Shown here one piece after another: positions 27,621 to 35,960 of a stretch of DNA of 64,000 bases (positions are counted from its first letter, which is position 1; each line of letters opens with the position of its first letter). The notes beneath the pieces were generated by a model that made no database searches, had not been told where the DNA came from, and saw only the letters and a list, made by a program, of their open reading frames with translations. The translations under genes and the position numbers were made by a program. This DNA is from Brevibacterium sp. HMSC07C04. Lineage in GTDB: Bacteria; Actinomycetota; Actinomycetes; Actinomycetales; Brevibacteriaceae. The stretch covers positions 1 to 64,000 of the forward strand of contig NZ_KV823273.1 in NCBI RefSeq assembly GCF_001815905.1. Direction: 5' to 3'.

Positions 27621-28229
27621 TCACTTCCCCGGTTTGAGTTCAACCGAATCGGCAATTTCCTTCAGGAGGTCCTCGTCGAGCGTCTTTTCCTGGCCGGCGA
27701 TTTCGATGGTCACAACCTTGTAGGTCTGCGGATCAGTCATGAGGATCCAGCGGCCGCGCATTGGCGAATCGCTGTCAGACACATAGGTGAAATCGGCAGT
27801 GAAACCTCGGAAGGCCCCGGGGATTTCAGCTTTCTGCCGCTTACCGCCCTTCCAGTCTGACCCATAGAAACCCCCGACCTGTGCGCGCGTGGCCAGCTCG
27901 GCCTCGACAACGTCCGGGTGAGGCGAGTCATTGATCTCAGGTGCCATGCGGACGCGGATCGTAGGGCTGTCAGCGGAATCGTCGTAGCCTTCGGTCCAGT
28001 CCCCGTCAAAGTCCTCTTCGGGGCTCTTCACCCAGCCTTCGGGAACTTTGAGGCTGACTTGACCGAGCATTACGTCCTGCATGCCGCCCTTATTCTGTCC
28101 CTGGATCTGAGAAGCACCGCCCGACTCCTGCTTCCCCTGTGGGGATTCTGAACTGCCGCAGGCGGCCATCGACAGCGTGAGAGCTGCTGCCGCGCAGGTC
28201 AGAGCGGTCTTCTTCAGTGCTGGTTTCAA
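27621..28229 (-). CDS. Hypothetical lipoprotein of the envelope operon
   Basis: A 202-residue precursor. The signal peptide ends in a lipobox MAAC at residues 21-24, followed by a Ser/Gly/Gln-rich linker. The soluble domain begins MLGQVSLKVPEGWVKSPEEDF, the opening typical of small beta-sandwich lipoproteins (LpqN/DUF1795-like), and contains GRWILMTDPQTYKVVTIEIAGQE. The family is suggested, not proven. It lies 17 bp downstream of the large Flp-like protein gene. Confidence 0.75.
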   Translation of the reverse strand: MKPALKKTALTCAAAALTLSMAACGSSESPQGKQESGGASQIQGQNKGGMQDVMLGQVSLKVPEGWVKSPEEDFDGDWTEGYDDSADSPTIRVRMAPEINDSPHPDVVEAELATRAQVGGFYGSDWKGGKRQKAEIPGAFRGFTADFTYVSDSDSPMRGRWILMTDPQTYKVVTIEIAGQEKTLDEDLLKEIADSVELKPGK

Positions 28230-28246
28230 GCCGGGTGTCCTTTCGG

Positions 28247-29767
28247 TTATTTCAGACAGTCCGCGTTGTCCTGGACATTGCGCTTGCCTTCCCGTATAGC
28301 CTCAGCATACTCGGATTTGACCAGGCGGTAGCCGGTTTCCTCGCCGCTGGCCTCTCCGCCGATCACACCGAAATCGAAGGAATCGCCGATGAGCTTCTTA
28401 TCCACTTCGTAGACGTTCCGCGACAGTTGGCTGTTGTTGTAGATGGCGTTCTCGCCCTTGCCTTCGCCGGGCCCGTTCTTCATCATGTCTGCCAGGTTGA
28501 CGGGCTTAGGGTTCTTGGTGATGCGGTCAAACGCAGCGTTTCTGTCCTCTTCGGTCATCTGCGAGAAGTCCATGTCCATGTCGTACCACTCTTCGGTGAC
28601 TGCGTCGCCGCCGAGGCCGAAGCTGAAGTTGTCGTTCTCGTGCGAGTCTGTGGCACCACCTGACTCGTCGCTCTTGCCGTTCACTTTGAACTTGTTTCCA
28701 CTGGTCTTCGCCTGGCGGACCTTGAGGCCGACCAGTTCGTGGTTCTCGTCGAACTTATAGGTGATGGACTGTTTGCGCTTGAGGTCATTGCGAGCTTCGC
28801 CCCCGACTGTCTTAGGCGTCTGGTCGTCCGGGAGCCCGGGCAGCGAGTTCGGTATGTCTGCCTTTACGTCAGCGTTTGCCCCGAATTCACGTCCGTAGCC
28901 GGTGTCCAGCGAAATGCTGTAGCTGCCGTCCTGGTTTGTCTCGACGCCGAACTGGCCGTTGAACCCGCTGCCGAACTGGCCGCCGATCTTGGTCTCCAGA
29001 GCTTCTGCAATATCAAAGCCCAGGTTCCCACTGACATTGGCATTGCCGCTGATTTCGCCCGTGTAGCTCTTGGAATCAGGATCCCGCGGCGGCGTCGGAC
29101 CATTGGTCAGTCCGGCAAACAGTCGACCGCCGAAGCCGAACGTCGCGTCGTCAGCCATGTTGTAGTAGACCCAGTCACGCAGCTGCTCTTCCAGATCCCC
29201 GGCTTCAGCTTCGTTGTCAACCTCCCAGGTATCGCCCTGTTCGAAGCCGATGTTGATCTTGGCTTCAGCTTCGAGTGCGGCTTCTGCGTCCGTGCCCTTG
29301 ATTTCCGTGCCGACGTCGACACCCTTGCCGGCACCGCCTTCTACTGCCGAGGTCAAAGTCATGGTGTGTTTGCCCTCGCTGTTGACGTCGTGCTGCAGCG
29401 CCCAGCCTCCGCCGAGCTCCCATACGCCGGCTTTGCCGGTAATGCTGCCGGACTGTGATGCACGGGATACCGTGCAGGCGGGCACAGCGTCATTGGGATT
29501 CTGCGCTTCAGGAGCTGATTCACCGCCCTCGCCGGAGCCTTCACCGCCGCATTCTCCGCCGAAGATATTGCAGATTCCGTCCTGGAATCCCTTGGTCACT
29601 GTCGGCTGCGACGAAACCGGCACAGCAACGAGCACCGAGATGATCGCAGAGGCGATCAGGGCAGTCGCCATGTACTCGACGGAGGCAATGCCGCGCTCGC
29701 TCCAGCTCTTCAGAGAACGGCACCGCTCGTCTGAAGAGCGGCGCGACAACGGTGAAAGGACTGTCAT
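28247..29767 (-). CDS. Flp-like prepilin N-terminus fused to a large extracytoplasmic domain
   Basis: A 506-residue protein. Residues 24-32 read ERGIASVEY: a Gly26 cleavage site with Glu31 at +5 and Tyr32, the class III (Flp/TadE) prepilin motif, followed by a 20-residue hydrophobic helix. The remaining roughly 455 residues are glycine-, Asp- and Asn-rich, likely beta-structured and exported, with cysteines in CNIFGGEC. Normal Flp pilins are 50-80 residues. No known domain is recognised. ATG 29767 gives a 26-residue leader; a GTG at 29809 is an alternative start. The prepilin peptidase gene is 69 bp upstream. Confidence 0.72.
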   Translation of the reverse strand: MTVLSPLSRRSSDERCRSLKSWSERGIASVEYMATALIASAIISVLVAVPVSSQPTVTKGFQDGICNIFGGECGGEGSGEGGESAPEAQNPNDAVPACTVSRASQSGSITGKAGVWELGGGWALQHDVNSEGKHTMTLTSAVEGGAGKGVDVGTEIKGTDAEAALEAEAKINIGFEQGDTWEVDNEAEAGDLEEQLRDWVYYNMADDATFGFGGRLFAGLTNGPTPPRDPDSKSYTGEISGNANVSGNLGFDIAEALETKIGGQFGSGFNGQFGVETNQDGSYSISLDTGYGREFGANADVKADIPNSLPGLPDDQTPKTVGGEARNDLKRKQSITYKFDENHELVGLKVRQAKTSGNKFKVNGKSDESGGATDSHENDNFSFGLGGDAVTEEWYDMDMDFSQMTEEDRNAAFDRITKNPKPVNLADMMKNGPGEGKGENAIYNNSQLSRNVYEVDKKLIGDSFDFGVIGGEASGEETGYRLVKSEYAEAIREGKRNVQDNADCLK

Positions 29768-29836
29768 GGACGACACAATAGAGCAAGAGTCCCACAAGCA
29801 GAACGGCACAGGGGCCCACCGTGAGGCCCAGCTGGC

Positions 29837-30460
29837 TCACATAGAAGCACCAGCGAGCACGCAGACTAGGAGTGCTGCAACAAGCATCGACGGTCCGAAG
29901 GCAATATGCACGTTCTTGAACCTGCGTTTGGCCACCGCGACCACCAGACCGTGCACAACCCCGATTACAAGCGTGAGAACCAAGGTCAGAACCACCACGC
30001 GCCACCCGTACCAGCCGACAAGAAGCCCGATGGCCACCGCAAGTTTAACGTCGCCGAAGCCCAAGGACGCTGGCGCAAAAACGAACATTGCGAAGAAAAC
30101 GGCGCTCAGCAGAACTGCCCCGAGACACGCCTGAATCATCCGGTCGCCCGTACTGTCCATGACCGCAGCGACGCAGCTGGCAGCGAACACCACCAGCGCA
30201 AGGGGAATGACAACAACATCGGGCAGTCGACGCTCCACAAGATCCACCCAGATCAAAAGCGGAACAGCCAGAGCGAACAGCACCACGGCCAGCCGGTGCC
30301 AGCCGTCGCCCGAGCCCACGCACAGCCACATCACAGCTGAAAGCACTGCTGTTGCGACCGCACACAGCACCCAACCGCGGGGTGTTGAGTGCGCTGGATC
30401 GGCAAACAGTCGGCGGGTCGAGAGCCAGCGGCTGAAGGCCCCGGGACGAGATTCGGTCAT
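29837..30460 (-). CDS. A24 family prepilin peptidase (TadV/CpaA-like)
   Basis: Membrane aspartyl protease that removes leader peptides from Flp and TadE-type prepilins. The 207-residue protein has about six transmembrane helices and both catalytic aspartates: WVDLVERRLPD and GFGDVKLAVAIG. No N-methyltransferase domain is present, as in TadV/CpaA. It is the only prepilin peptidase in the window, so it should serve both the large Flp-like protein downstream and the Tad operon on the opposite strand. It overlaps the upstream gene by ATGA (30457-30460). Confidence 0.88.
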   Translation of the reverse strand: MTESRPGAFSRWLSTRRLFADPAHSTPRGWVLCAVATAVLSAVMWLCVGSGDGWHRLAVVLFALAVPLLIWVDLVERRLPDVVVIPLALVVFAASCVAAVMDSTGDRMIQACLGAVLLSAVFFAMFVFAPASLGFGDVKLAVAIGLLVGWYGWRVVVLTLVLTLVIGVVHGLVVAVAKRRFKNVHIAFGPSMLVAALLVCVLAGASM

Positions 30461-30936
30461 CGACGTGTCCTCCTGCGCTGATGGAAGCCCGCTGCCCTGC
30501 GGTCGAGCCTGTACTCGACCCTAGGCCACACAGCTGCAAGAGCCATGCCGCAGAGCACGGACAGCACCGACCAACCGAACATAAAGGCAGCTTGCACATA
30601 GATGGAATGTTCAGCCTCGACCGCCCAGCGCGAACTGGCTGCATAAGCCAGCCCAGTGCCGATGAGCACGATCACCACATGAGCCGCCAAGAGATTGACC
30701 GCGCACGTGAGACGCGAAGCTGACAGCCTGCGGATCGCAACTGTGAATGCGCCGTCAATGCACGCGTGCAGAACCAGCGAACAGATGAGCACGAGTGCCG
30801 ATGCCGCACCAGCCCCCAGCAGGGCAGAGACCGTCGGAACAGTCATGAGGCTGAGGGCAAGAGCCGCGAGCAGGCCGACCAGATGAAAGGCTGCGGCGAA
30901 AATGACAATAGACGGAAATAGGCGCAATGCCGTCAC
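30457..30936 (-). CDS. Hypothetical 4-TM membrane protein
   Basis: A 159-residue protein with four hydrophobic helices (about residues 8-30, 38-58, 80-101 and 112-136) and a strongly basic C-terminus (DRRAAGFHQRRRTRR). No recognised family. It overlaps its neighbours by 4 bp on both sides, so it is translated as part of the prepilin peptidase operon and may be a membrane platform component. Confidence 0.72.
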   Translation of the reverse strand: MTALRLFPSIVIFAAAFHLVGLLAALALSLMTVPTVSALLGAGAASALVLICSLVLHACIDGAFTVAIRRLSASRLTCAVNLLAAHVVIVLIGTGLAYAASSRWAVEAEHSIYVQAAFMFGWSVLSVLCGMALAAVWPRVEYRLDRRAAGFHQRRRTRR

Positions 30937-32132
30937 TTCGCTTCGTCGACAGACCCGTCGTCGGGCTCACAGTTCACAAAGGGCTCGATGCTGTCTTCGG
31001 GGCGCTTCAAATCCATCGCCTGTCCCTTCTTGAGGCGCGGATTGAACTTTTCGGCACCGGCCTGCGTCGGCACTCCCGTGGCCAGCACGAGGGTGTCCTG
31101 CACCGTCAGCGGACCTCCCCCCGGGTTGTTGTATTCGGTTTCGACGAGCACGGCCTCTGACCGCAACTGGCGCGCAAGCAGGTCCGTGGCGAAGCGTGGG
31201 CGGTCCTTGCGTGCTGACTCAGCCGCACGGTATTCGCGGTTCGGAAGCGCACGGAAACGCTGCCCGCCAACGCTGCGCACGCCCGGCATCGCGGCCTCGA
31301 ACGCGCGAACATTCTTCTCTACAGTCAGATCGAGCGTGTACGAGCGCATCGCGAATCTGCGCCCGTCAATGCCTTCCGCATTCATCTTGCCCACCGAGGG
31401 GCTGGTGCCGGTGAGGACTCGCAGGTCCCATCCTTCCCGGGCAGGCCCGTACAGGGTCAGGCTGACCGGAGCGCCGTCTTCCCCGTAGCCGGTGCTGATG
31501 ACAACGTGGTGATCGATTCCCACCCACTGGGCGAGCCCAGTCAATCGCGCACCTGCGGCGTGCGGGAATTCGACAGCCTGCACAGCGGTATAGCCGCCGT
31601 CGCGCCTTTCGCTGACCACAACGTTTCCGTCATCTGATCGAGCCACGTCCGAGGTGTCGCTCGACTGAGTCTGGGAACCGAGACCCACTTTGTCGAGGGC
31701 TTGGAATACTGCATGCGTCGGGCCTGACACACCTGGGCCCCACACGCGGTCCGCAGCCTGTAGTTCAGCCTGATTGCGGCCGACAAGCCAACGCAGAGCA
31801 CCGCGGGCTGTGGAGAACCGGTGCAGCTGCAGGCCGTCGCCGCTGTCTCCGGTGACCGCCGCAGTGCCGTCGGCAAAATACCGCAGACCCTTGCCGCCGG
31901 TCTGCTCGTAGTAGACCGGCGTGCTGGTCTGGCCGCTGACGATGGCGTTCGTGTTAACAGCACACGCGTTCGTCATAGCTTCAGATGTACGACACGAGCC
32001 GAGCGTTTCACACGCCGCGGCCTGCGCACCGAAGCCAAGCTGCGGGGCAACAGGGATGATTGCTCCGCTCGCAATTCCGATGACTGCCAGAGCCGCAATC
32101 ACTGCGGGCTGCAGCCTGCCGAACAGCCTCAT
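30933..32132 (-). CDS. Hypothetical exported protein of the envelope operon
   Basis: A 399-residue protein with an N-terminal signal or anchor helix (about residues 8-31) ending near AQAAAC. Four cysteines follow closely in the mature N-terminus (CETLGSC, NACAVN) and one near the C-terminus (NCEPDDGS), suggesting extracytoplasmic disulfides. The body looks like a mixed alpha/beta domain with no known motif. Start ATG 32132 is fixed by the ATGA overlap with the OmpA gene stop; the frame stays open 14 codons upstream. Confidence 0.75.
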   Translation of the reverse strand: MRLFGRLQPAVIAALAVIGIASGAIIPVAPQLGFGAQAAACETLGSCRTSEAMTNACAVNTNAIVSGQTSTPVYYEQTGGKGLRYFADGTAAVTGDSGDGLQLHRFSTARGALRWLVGRNQAELQAADRVWGPGVSGPTHAVFQALDKVGLGSQTQSSDTSDVARSDDGNVVVSERRDGGYTAVQAVEFPHAAGARLTGLAQWVGIDHHVVISTGYGEDGAPVSLTLYGPAREGWDLRVLTGTSPSVGKMNAEGIDGRRFAMRSYTLDLTVEKNVRAFEAAMPGVRSVGGQRFRALPNREYRAAESARKDRPRFATDLLARQLRSEAVLVETEYNNPGGGPLTVQDTLVLATGVPTQAGAEKFNPRLKKGQAMDLKRPEDSIEPFVNCEPDDGSVDEAK

Positions 32133-33826
32133 TCCTGCTCGCCGCGAAGAATGTCTTCGATCGGCAGCGGCCACGTGCCGCTGTTGGCAATGCGCAGAGT
32201 CAGGTTCTTACGGTTGAGAACCTCGGCCGGGAACATTGAATACATCGGCGCAGGCTCCGCGAAGAGTCGATCCACTGTGGCCACACCTTCGGTGCACAGG
32301 CAATCGGCATCTCCGCCGGTGACCGGCAGGAACTGCTCACCGGTGTCTTCGTCAATCAAAGACACATTGCTGCCGGAAGGCGCACCACCATAGCCGTAGG
32401 CGTTGAGACCGAAATGCAGGGATTTGTTCACCATGCTGTTCCCGATGAACAGAGCGGGCGCGGATTTCGGATCGCCCTCTGCCGGCGCGAAGGCGTAGTC
32501 AAGGCGCGCATACCGGCCGTCTGCCTCCAGCCCGCGAACGTCGATGCGCAGGTCAGTGCCCGGGTCCCTGTTCGGCTGCTTCAGAAGCGCCGAGGCTTCA
32601 GCGCCATCGGCTGTTTCGGTTTCTTTCATCCTGGGGGCGTTGGGAAGCTTCTGCCCGGCATCGATTTTCGCATCGGCTCCGTCACTTGGCTTGTAGTCAA
32701 AGGACACCCGGCGGTTCTGCTTGCGGTTCTCCTCAATCGGATCGCCCTCGGCAGTTCTGTTCGGAACCAGCGGCTGCTTTTCGCCCCGTCCTTCTGTCTT
32801 CAAGGTGATGTCCGCACCGTCAAGCTGCTTCCCGATGGCCTTTTCGACTGATTCGGCTCGCTCTTCGGACAGCTTCTGATTGTAGTCTTCTTCGCCTTGG
32901 TCATCTGTGTGCCCGACAATCGTCACCGTCTGGCCCGCGGCAGTTTCGCGCAGCGTCTTCGCTGCTTCGCCGAGGACCTTGTCGCCCTCTGCGGTGATTT
33001 TGCTGGAATCGAAGTCAAACAGAACATCTGAAGTCACGGACAGCTGAAGCTGATCACCTTCGTGCGTCTGCCGAGATCCCGTGACGTTCTTGATGGTCTC
33101 CTGCAAAGGCAGCACAGCCCGCTGCGCATCCTCGCTGCCGTACTGCTCAGGTGGAGCTTCTTTGAATTCGGCTTTGTCAGGGACCGGGTTGGCAAAGGGA
33201 GTGCCCGAGCTGATCGGAAGGGCTGTTGTCGGCAACGCGTGTTCGCCCATCATCACGCGAACCTCTTTGGACTCGGGGGCGGGAAAATCAACCCAGAACA
33301 GTTCGATTGCGTCTTCCCGCGGCTCGAAGTGGGTTCTGCTCATGGTGCGAGAACACAGGCACGCGTCTTTGCGATCGTAGGATCCCGGTTCAACATCGGC
33401 TTCCTGCAGCGGCTCGTAGAGCTTGCCGCCTTCTTCATCCACCAGGCGAATCCAGGGCGACTGAATAAAGGGCTTCCGCCCGGCCGCCAGAATCTCAGAA
33501 CCTGCGGAAGGTCCGTCGGATGACCGCAGCCACGCTCCGACTAGCCGGACAGTGTCCCCGTCTTTGTCGAGGGACAGAATACGGGCGCGCGACTTCGTCA
33601 TGATATCGCCGTCGGCACCGCCGTGCGGGACTGAGAAGTCAACCGAGGCGATGCCCGCAAGCTGCGGATCGCTGAAATAGCCGCTGTCGTCAACTGGCTG
33701 CTGTGAAGACTTCGGCCTGTCGGCCCTGTGCCCGTCTGCACCATCCTCTGAGTCACCCCCGAGTGAGCAGCCTGACAGTACCAGCAGTGATGCCAAACAA
33801 ACAGAAGCCGCGATCCTCAAACGCAT
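32129..33826 (-). CDS. OmpA-domain lipoprotein with duplicated flanking domains
   Basis: A 565-residue precursor with lipobox LSGC (Cys20). An OmpA-type peptidoglycan-binding domain occupies about residues 262-378, with VLFDFDSSKITAEGDKVLGE and VTIVGHTDDQGEEDYNQKLSEERA including the NX2LSX2RAX2V-like core. The regions on either side look homologous to each other: each has a RLVDEE/SLIDED strand, then a Cys-Leu-Cys (156-158 and 509-511) and a similar ending (ALPI/PLPI). It probably tethers the module to peptidoglycan. It is the first gene of the minus-strand operon. Confidence 0.88.
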   Translation of the reverse strand: MRLRIAASVCLASLLVLSGCSLGGDSEDGADGHRADRPKSSQQPVDDSGYFSDPQLAGIASVDFSVPHGGADGDIMTKSRARILSLDKDGDTVRLVGAWLRSSDGPSAGSEILAAGRKPFIQSPWIRLVDEEGGKLYEPLQEADVEPGSYDRKDACLCSRTMSRTHFEPREDAIELFWVDFPAPESKEVRVMMGEHALPTTALPISSGTPFANPVPDKAEFKEAPPEQYGSEDAQRAVLPLQETIKNVTGSRQTHEGDQLQLSVTSDVLFDFDSSKITAEGDKVLGEAAKTLRETAAGQTVTIVGHTDDQGEEDYNQKLSEERAESVEKAIGKQLDGADITLKTEGRGEKQPLVPNRTAEGDPIEENRKQNRRVSFDYKPSDGADAKIDAGQKLPNAPRMKETETADGAEASALLKQPNRDPGTDLRIDVRGLEADGRYARLDYAFAPAEGDPKSAPALFIGNSMVNKSLHFGLNAYGYGGAPSGSNVSLIDEDTGEQFLPVTGGDADCLCTEGVATVDRLFAEPAPMYSMFPAEVLNRKNLTLRIANSGTWPLPIEDILRGEQE

Positions 33827-34318
33827 CAGAGACTCTCCTTACCCGCTTCCAGGCCGAACAACAGGCCTTTGCGCAACGGCTCGGACACTCTCAAAGCTAC
33901 CATCATTTACTCCGCCTGCCGTAGTTGTTCCTGCGCTGCTCACACTCAGCGAGGTCAGATGGACAGCCCTGAACCCCCTGGGACCCCCAGCTCTATTTCA
34001 GGCCCATTTGGACTCAAGCGGGACCTGGGCGCCGCAAGTGGACCAGAAGTGCTCACCCAAGCGGGTTTGCCGGGGAAGTCTCACTCTGAGTGAACACCGT
34101 CCACTTCCTTCTAACAGCCCGTGAAACCCCGCTTCTGCGCCCGCGGGTCCGGCCCACCGGGTCCAGCCCCCTGGGTCTTGAAGCGCCGAGTACTGCACCT
34201 TAGACTCAGGTTCGTGATTTTTCGGTGACTACTGTGTCCCGTATCACCGCTCAACAGCTTTCAGCTAATGTCCTTAACTTCGACATACGTCAGCATTTCA
34301 AAAAGAGGGAGATGTTCC
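33827..34318. other. 492-bp noncoding region between the divergent envelope and Tad operons
   Basis: No supported gene on either strand. It must hold promoters for both operons. Visible features are a perfect TCACTC-T-GAGTGA palindrome (34081-34093), two copies of CAAGCGGG (34013 and 34057 areas), and several GGGTCC/GGACCC tracts between 33970 and 34185 that could form RNA structure. A ribosome site (AGAGGGA, 34305-34311) precedes the first Tad gene. No convincing -35/-10 pair was found. Confidence 0.6.
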
Positions 34319-35137
34319 GTGACTGATCACCGGGTCCTGCTTCCTGAAAACGTCTGGAGTTTTGACGGGACTATTGAAAGCGCTGCTGCCGCAATCAAGC
34401 GCGCAGGCGCAAACCTGCCGCTGTTCATCCTCGACGCCAGTGATCGAAGCGGAGAACTGCTCATCGGCCAGGCGCGTGCAGCCCGCGCCGATTCCGAGCT
34501 GATCGCAGTTTCCAGCGGCCTGGGTCCCCTGGGCCGCGCGTGCTTGGCAGATTTCGCGCGTCAGCTGGCACCGGCACACGATCCGGGCCTCATAGTGGCC
34601 GTGCTCCGGGAAATTGAGCGCGCCGCTCGGAACTTCGTCATCACGGGCAAACCGGGCGGCCTCAAACGCCCCAACCCCAATATTTGGCAGCATCTCGCGG
34701 GGATCCTCCCCTCCCGGACCGCCATCGCAGAGCTGAACGGCAGCGTAAAAACCTTCGGCCGCAAGGGAATCCCCTCAAGCGCAGCAGGCGGCTTCGCCCT
34801 GCACAACATGGCACTTCATTCGACGGTGCCGCAGGATGAGGCCGGCGCGTGCCGAACACTTCTCGACGAATTCTGTCGAATCGCGGCACCGGCACAGTAC
34901 GCGGCCCACCCTCAGCTGACAGAAGCCCAATCGGAATGGTGGGGCCCGCACGACGCTGTCGAAATCGTCGCGGTGCCCGCGGACATCTCACCGGTCATCG
35001 CCGCGGTGAAGCAGAAAGCGCGCACCTGCCCCTGGTGTCAGCTTTCGACACTCAGCGATGTCTGCAGCTACTGCTCTGCACCGGGAACCGCCGCCCATCC
35101 CATCCCGCGCTCCACCCTCAAAGGACAGTTCGCATGA
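34319..35137 (+). CDS. Tad-locus hypothetical protein with C-terminal zinc ribbon
   Basis: A 272-residue protein of no recognised family at the head of the Tad operon. The C-terminus carries CPWCQLSTLSDVCSYC, a CX2C-X8-CX2C zinc ribbon at residues 237-252. The N-terminal part (DHRVLLPENVWSFDGTI) resembles an alpha/beta domain. GTG 34319 is chosen because AGAGGGA ends 7 bases before it, although the frame opens at 34268. Its stop overlaps the cpaB ATG by 4 bp, which ties it to pilus assembly. No signal peptide, so cytosolic. Confidence 0.75.
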   Translation: MTDHRVLLPENVWSFDGTIESAAAAIKRAGANLPLFILDASDRSGELLIGQARAARADSELIAVSSGLGPLGRACLADFARQLAPAHDPGLIVAVLREIERAARNFVITGKPGGLKRPNPNIWQHLAGILPSRTAIAELNGSVKTFGRKGIPSSAAGGFALHNMALHSTVPQDEAGACRTLLDEFCRIAAPAQYAAHPQLTEAQSEWWGPHDAVEIVAVPADISPVIAAVKQKARTCPWCQLSTLSDVCSYCSAPGTAAHPIPRSTLKGQFA

Positions 35138-35928
35138 ATCCTCGCCAGCGTCGCGGCGTCATCACCCTCGTCATCGCCGCCATCGGCGCAATCGCTGTTT
35201 TCCTCGGCGTAGTCGCCTACGTCGGATCCGTCAACGCCGAGGTCGGGCCCCGCGTAACTGTTTACAAAGCGGCCGCCGACATCGACACCTACCAGACGAT
35301 CAACCCTGAGGAAGACGTCGAAAAGATCGAGATGCCGGAAAAGTACGTGACCTCGCTCATGGTCACCTCGCTTGACCAGCTGGCGGGACAGAAAGCGCGA
35401 ACCGACATCACAAAGGGCTCGATCCTGCAGACAGACTCACTGACTCCTGTTTCGGCACTCGAAGACGGGGAGCGCGAAGTCACCATCAGCTTTGACGCCG
35501 CAGCCGGCATCAACGGCCGCGTCCAGCCCGGCGATGTCGTCGATGTCGTCGCCGCCTTTGCCCGTGAACGCGACGACGAGCCCGGCGGCCAGGACTACCG
35601 CAGGGCCGATATCCCCTACAACGTTGCCGGTGTTCTCGTCTCCAACGCCGAAGTCGTAGCGGTGGGCAAAGCTGCACCCGACATCGACGTCCAGGGCAAC
35701 CAGGGTGCTGGTGAGGCCGCGATCGAAGGTGTTGCCGAGAAAGTTGCTGTGACCTTTGCCGTGCCCGTCAAGGATGCCGCTCGGCTGTCCTACGGAGAAA
35801 GCTTCGCGGTGTCCATGCGACTGCTCCGTTCGGGCAACAACGAGACGGGGTCCAAGACCAAATCCCGCGACAAGTCGTTTGAAGACCCGGATCTGCCGCC
35901 GGCTCTTGGATCGACGCGCAGCAAGTGA
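35134..35928 (+). CDS. cpaB: Flp pilus assembly protein CpaB (RcpC), SAF domain
   Basis: A 264-residue protein with an N-terminal transmembrane helix (about residues 9-31) and an extracytoplasmic SAF domain: VTVYKAAADIDTYQTINPEEDVEKIEMPEKYV, split by length limits here into its start and end motifs, then KGSILQTDSL. A second part, RVQPGDVVDVVAAF and FAVPVKDAARLSYGE, matches RcpC/CpaB. In Gram-positive Tad systems its role beyond assembly is unclear. ATG 35134 overlaps the upstream stop (ATGA). Confidence 0.85.
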   Translation: MNPRQRRGVITLVIAAIGAIAVFLGVVAYVGSVNAEVGPRVTVYKAAADIDTYQTINPEEDVEKIEMPEKYVTSLMVTSLDQLAGQKARTDITKGSILQTDSLTPVSALEDGEREVTISFDAAAGINGRVQPGDVVDVVAAFARERDDEPGGQDYRRADIPYNVAGVLVSNAEVVAVGKAAPDIDVQGNQGAGEAAIEGVAEKVAVTFAVPVKDAARLSYGESFAVSMRLLRSGNNETGSKTKSRDKSFEDPDLPPALGSTRSK

Positions 35929-35960
35929 CCGGTGCGGAAGCACACAGGAGGAATCACACA

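Noticed and set aside
34081-34093. TCACTC-T-GAGTGA palindrome considered as a specific operator
   Set aside because: Short dyads occur by chance and there is no second copy or position relative to a clear promoter, so it is noted only as part of the intergenic region.
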